Positions 35,692 to 36,514 of a stretch of 36,514 nucleotides of DNA are shown here, in pieces. The notes beneath the pieces are model-generated. The model searched no databases. It was not told the DNA's origin and was given only the letters and a program-made list of their open reading frames with translations. Each line of letters begins with the position of its first letter. Positions within the stretch are counted from its first letter, which is position 1. The DNA comes from Halarchaeum acidiphilum MH1-52-1 (GTDB taxonomy: Archaea; Halobacteriota; Halobacteria; Halobacteriales; Halobacteriaceae): positions 1 through 36,514 of the forward strand of contig NZ_BATA01000018.1 in assembly GCF_000474235.1 (NCBI RefSeq). Reading direction: 5' to 3'. Position numbers and translations under genes: made by a program.

Positions 35692-36514
35692 ATGGAGGTC
35701 GCCGAGGCGGTCCCGGAGTTCGCGGACGCCTTTCCCTTCGAGGAGTTCAATCGGATGCAACGCGAGGCCGTCCCCGCCCTCACGGAGCGCGACGGCAACG
35801 TCGTCGTCGCCGCCCCGACCGGATCGGGGAAGACCGCGCTCGCCGAACTCGCGATCTGTCGGGCGCTCGCCGCCGGCGGCACCGCGCTCTTCATCGCACC
35901 GCTGCGCGCGCTCACCAACGAGAAGGAGGACGAGTGGGAGCGCTTCGAGGAGATGGGCTATTCAGTGTACGTCGTCACGGGCGAACGCGACCTCGACCCC
36001 CGGCGCGCGGAGCGCGCGGACGTCCTCGTGATGACGCCCGAGAAGGCCGATTCGGCGACGCGGAAGCACGATTCGCCCCGATACTCGTTCGTCACGGACG
36101 TCGACGTCGTCGTCATCGACGAGGTCCACCTCCTCGACAGCGAGCACCGCGGGTCCGTCCTCGAAGTCGTCGTCTCGCGCTTCCGACGCCTCTGCGACCC
36201 GCGGATCGTCGCGCTCTCCGCGACGATGCCGAACGTCGAGGACGTCGCCGCGTGGCTCGACGCGCCCCCCGAGTGCACCTTCGAGTTCGGCGACGACTAC
36301 CGTCCCGTCGACCTGCACGCGGACGTCACGACGTACGTCCACGGCGACAACTCCTTCGCGGACAAGTACAGACGGCTCTACAAGGCCTTAGACCGCGCCG
36401 AACCCCACCTCCGCGAGGACGGGCAGGCCCTCGTCTTCGTCTCCTCGCGACAGGACACCGTCCGCGCGGCCGAGAAGGCCCGCGACGAACTCGCCGAGCG
36501 CGACGTCCCGATGG
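35692..36514 (+). CDS. Ski2-like DEAD/DEAH-box helicase (partial, C-terminus beyond the window)
   Basis: The ATG at 35692 opens a frame still running at the right edge (274 residues seen). The Q-like FNRMQREAVPAL, motif I APTGSGKT (about 42-49), Ia APLRALTNEK, Ib MTPEK, motif II IDEVHLLD and motif III ALSATMPN are all present; the start of the second RecA domain (VFVSSRQDT) is visible. This is the Hel308/Ski2-like superfamily 2 type; whether it is Hel308 itself or a paralogue cannot be settled without the C-terminal domains. GAAACGCTTTC at about 35654-35664 precedes the ATG by about 30 nt. It diverges from pheA. Confidence 0.92.
   Translation, partial: MEVAEAVPEFADAFPFEEFNRMQREAVPALTERDGNVVVAAPTGSGKTALAELAICRALAAGGTALFIAPLRALTNEKEDEWERFEEMGYSVYVVTGERDLDPRRAERADVLVMTPEKADSATRKHDSPRYSFVTDVDVVVIDEVHLLDSEHRGSVLEVVVSRFRRLCDPRIVALSATMPNVEDVAAWLDAPPECTFEFGDDYRPVDLHADVTTYVHGDNSFADKYRRLYKALDRAEPHLREDGQALVFVSSRQDTVRAAEKARDELAERDVPM

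Overview
The window is a stretch of haloarchaeal (class Halobacteria) chromosome. The evidence is a very high GC content, strongly acidic predicted proteins, an A-type ATP synthase operon start, archaeal TBP, eIF1A, RIO kinase, thermosome, an RPA3/RPAP3 pair, RfcC, TrmG10, RNase Z, a Ski2-like helicase, and many apparently leaderless promoters with a TATA-like element about 25-35 nt ahead of the start codon. Nearly every gene is a housekeeping gene or a small conserved haloarchaeal membrane protein. There is no plasmid, virus, CRISPR array, rRNA or recognisable tRNA.

Layout. 1-450: first two genes of the ATP synthase operon, running off the left edge. 550-3450: quinone-type methyltransferase, type IV pilin-like protein, membrane-anchored winged-helix protein and TRAM protein. 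3616-5936: a 44-residue membrane microprotein converging on a 705-residue CHAT-domain (caspase-like) protein, the most unusual pair here. 6119-8195: SDR, a frameshifted mannose-1-phosphate guanylyltransferase and a small Cys-rich protein. 8338-10335: rpa3-rpap3 and a ribbon-helix-helix/coiled-coil protein. 10406-14386: ahcY, an SAH/MTA deaminase-type amidohydrolase, long-form hisG and a membrane protein. 14614-18787: tbp, trmG10, a membrane protein, rfcC and rnz. 18836-22494: frameshifted MmgE/PrpD protein, DUF460 protein and a small membrane protein. 22573-25811: tyrS, eif1A-rio1 and a KH protein. 26107-27798: thermosome, followed by a strong hairpin and a relic of a palindrome-ended non-autonomous mobile element. 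28332-30073: three small membrane proteins around an alanine dehydrogenase/ornithine cyclodeaminase-family gene. 30122-36514: leuS (frameshifted as written), a nuclease-like protein, peroxiredoxin, a duplicated 59-bp promoter-like repeat, Hsp20, pheA and the start of a Ski2-like helicase.

Three genes (manC-type, MmgE/PrpD, leuS) carry six single-base losses in total. Each can be explained by one missing base of a G or C run, and leuS is normally essential, so sequence error is more likely than decay. Functional themes are translation and RNA processing (tyrS, leuS, eif1A, rio1, KH protein, trmG10, rnz), replication and repair (rpa3, rpap3, rfcC, helicase), SAM by-product recycling (ahcY plus deaminase), and stress or protein quality control (thermosome, Hsp20, peroxiredoxin). 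The CHAT protein with its microprotein, the palindromic TATA box of tbp, the duplicated promoter-like repeat and the palindrome-ended element are the items most worth following up.
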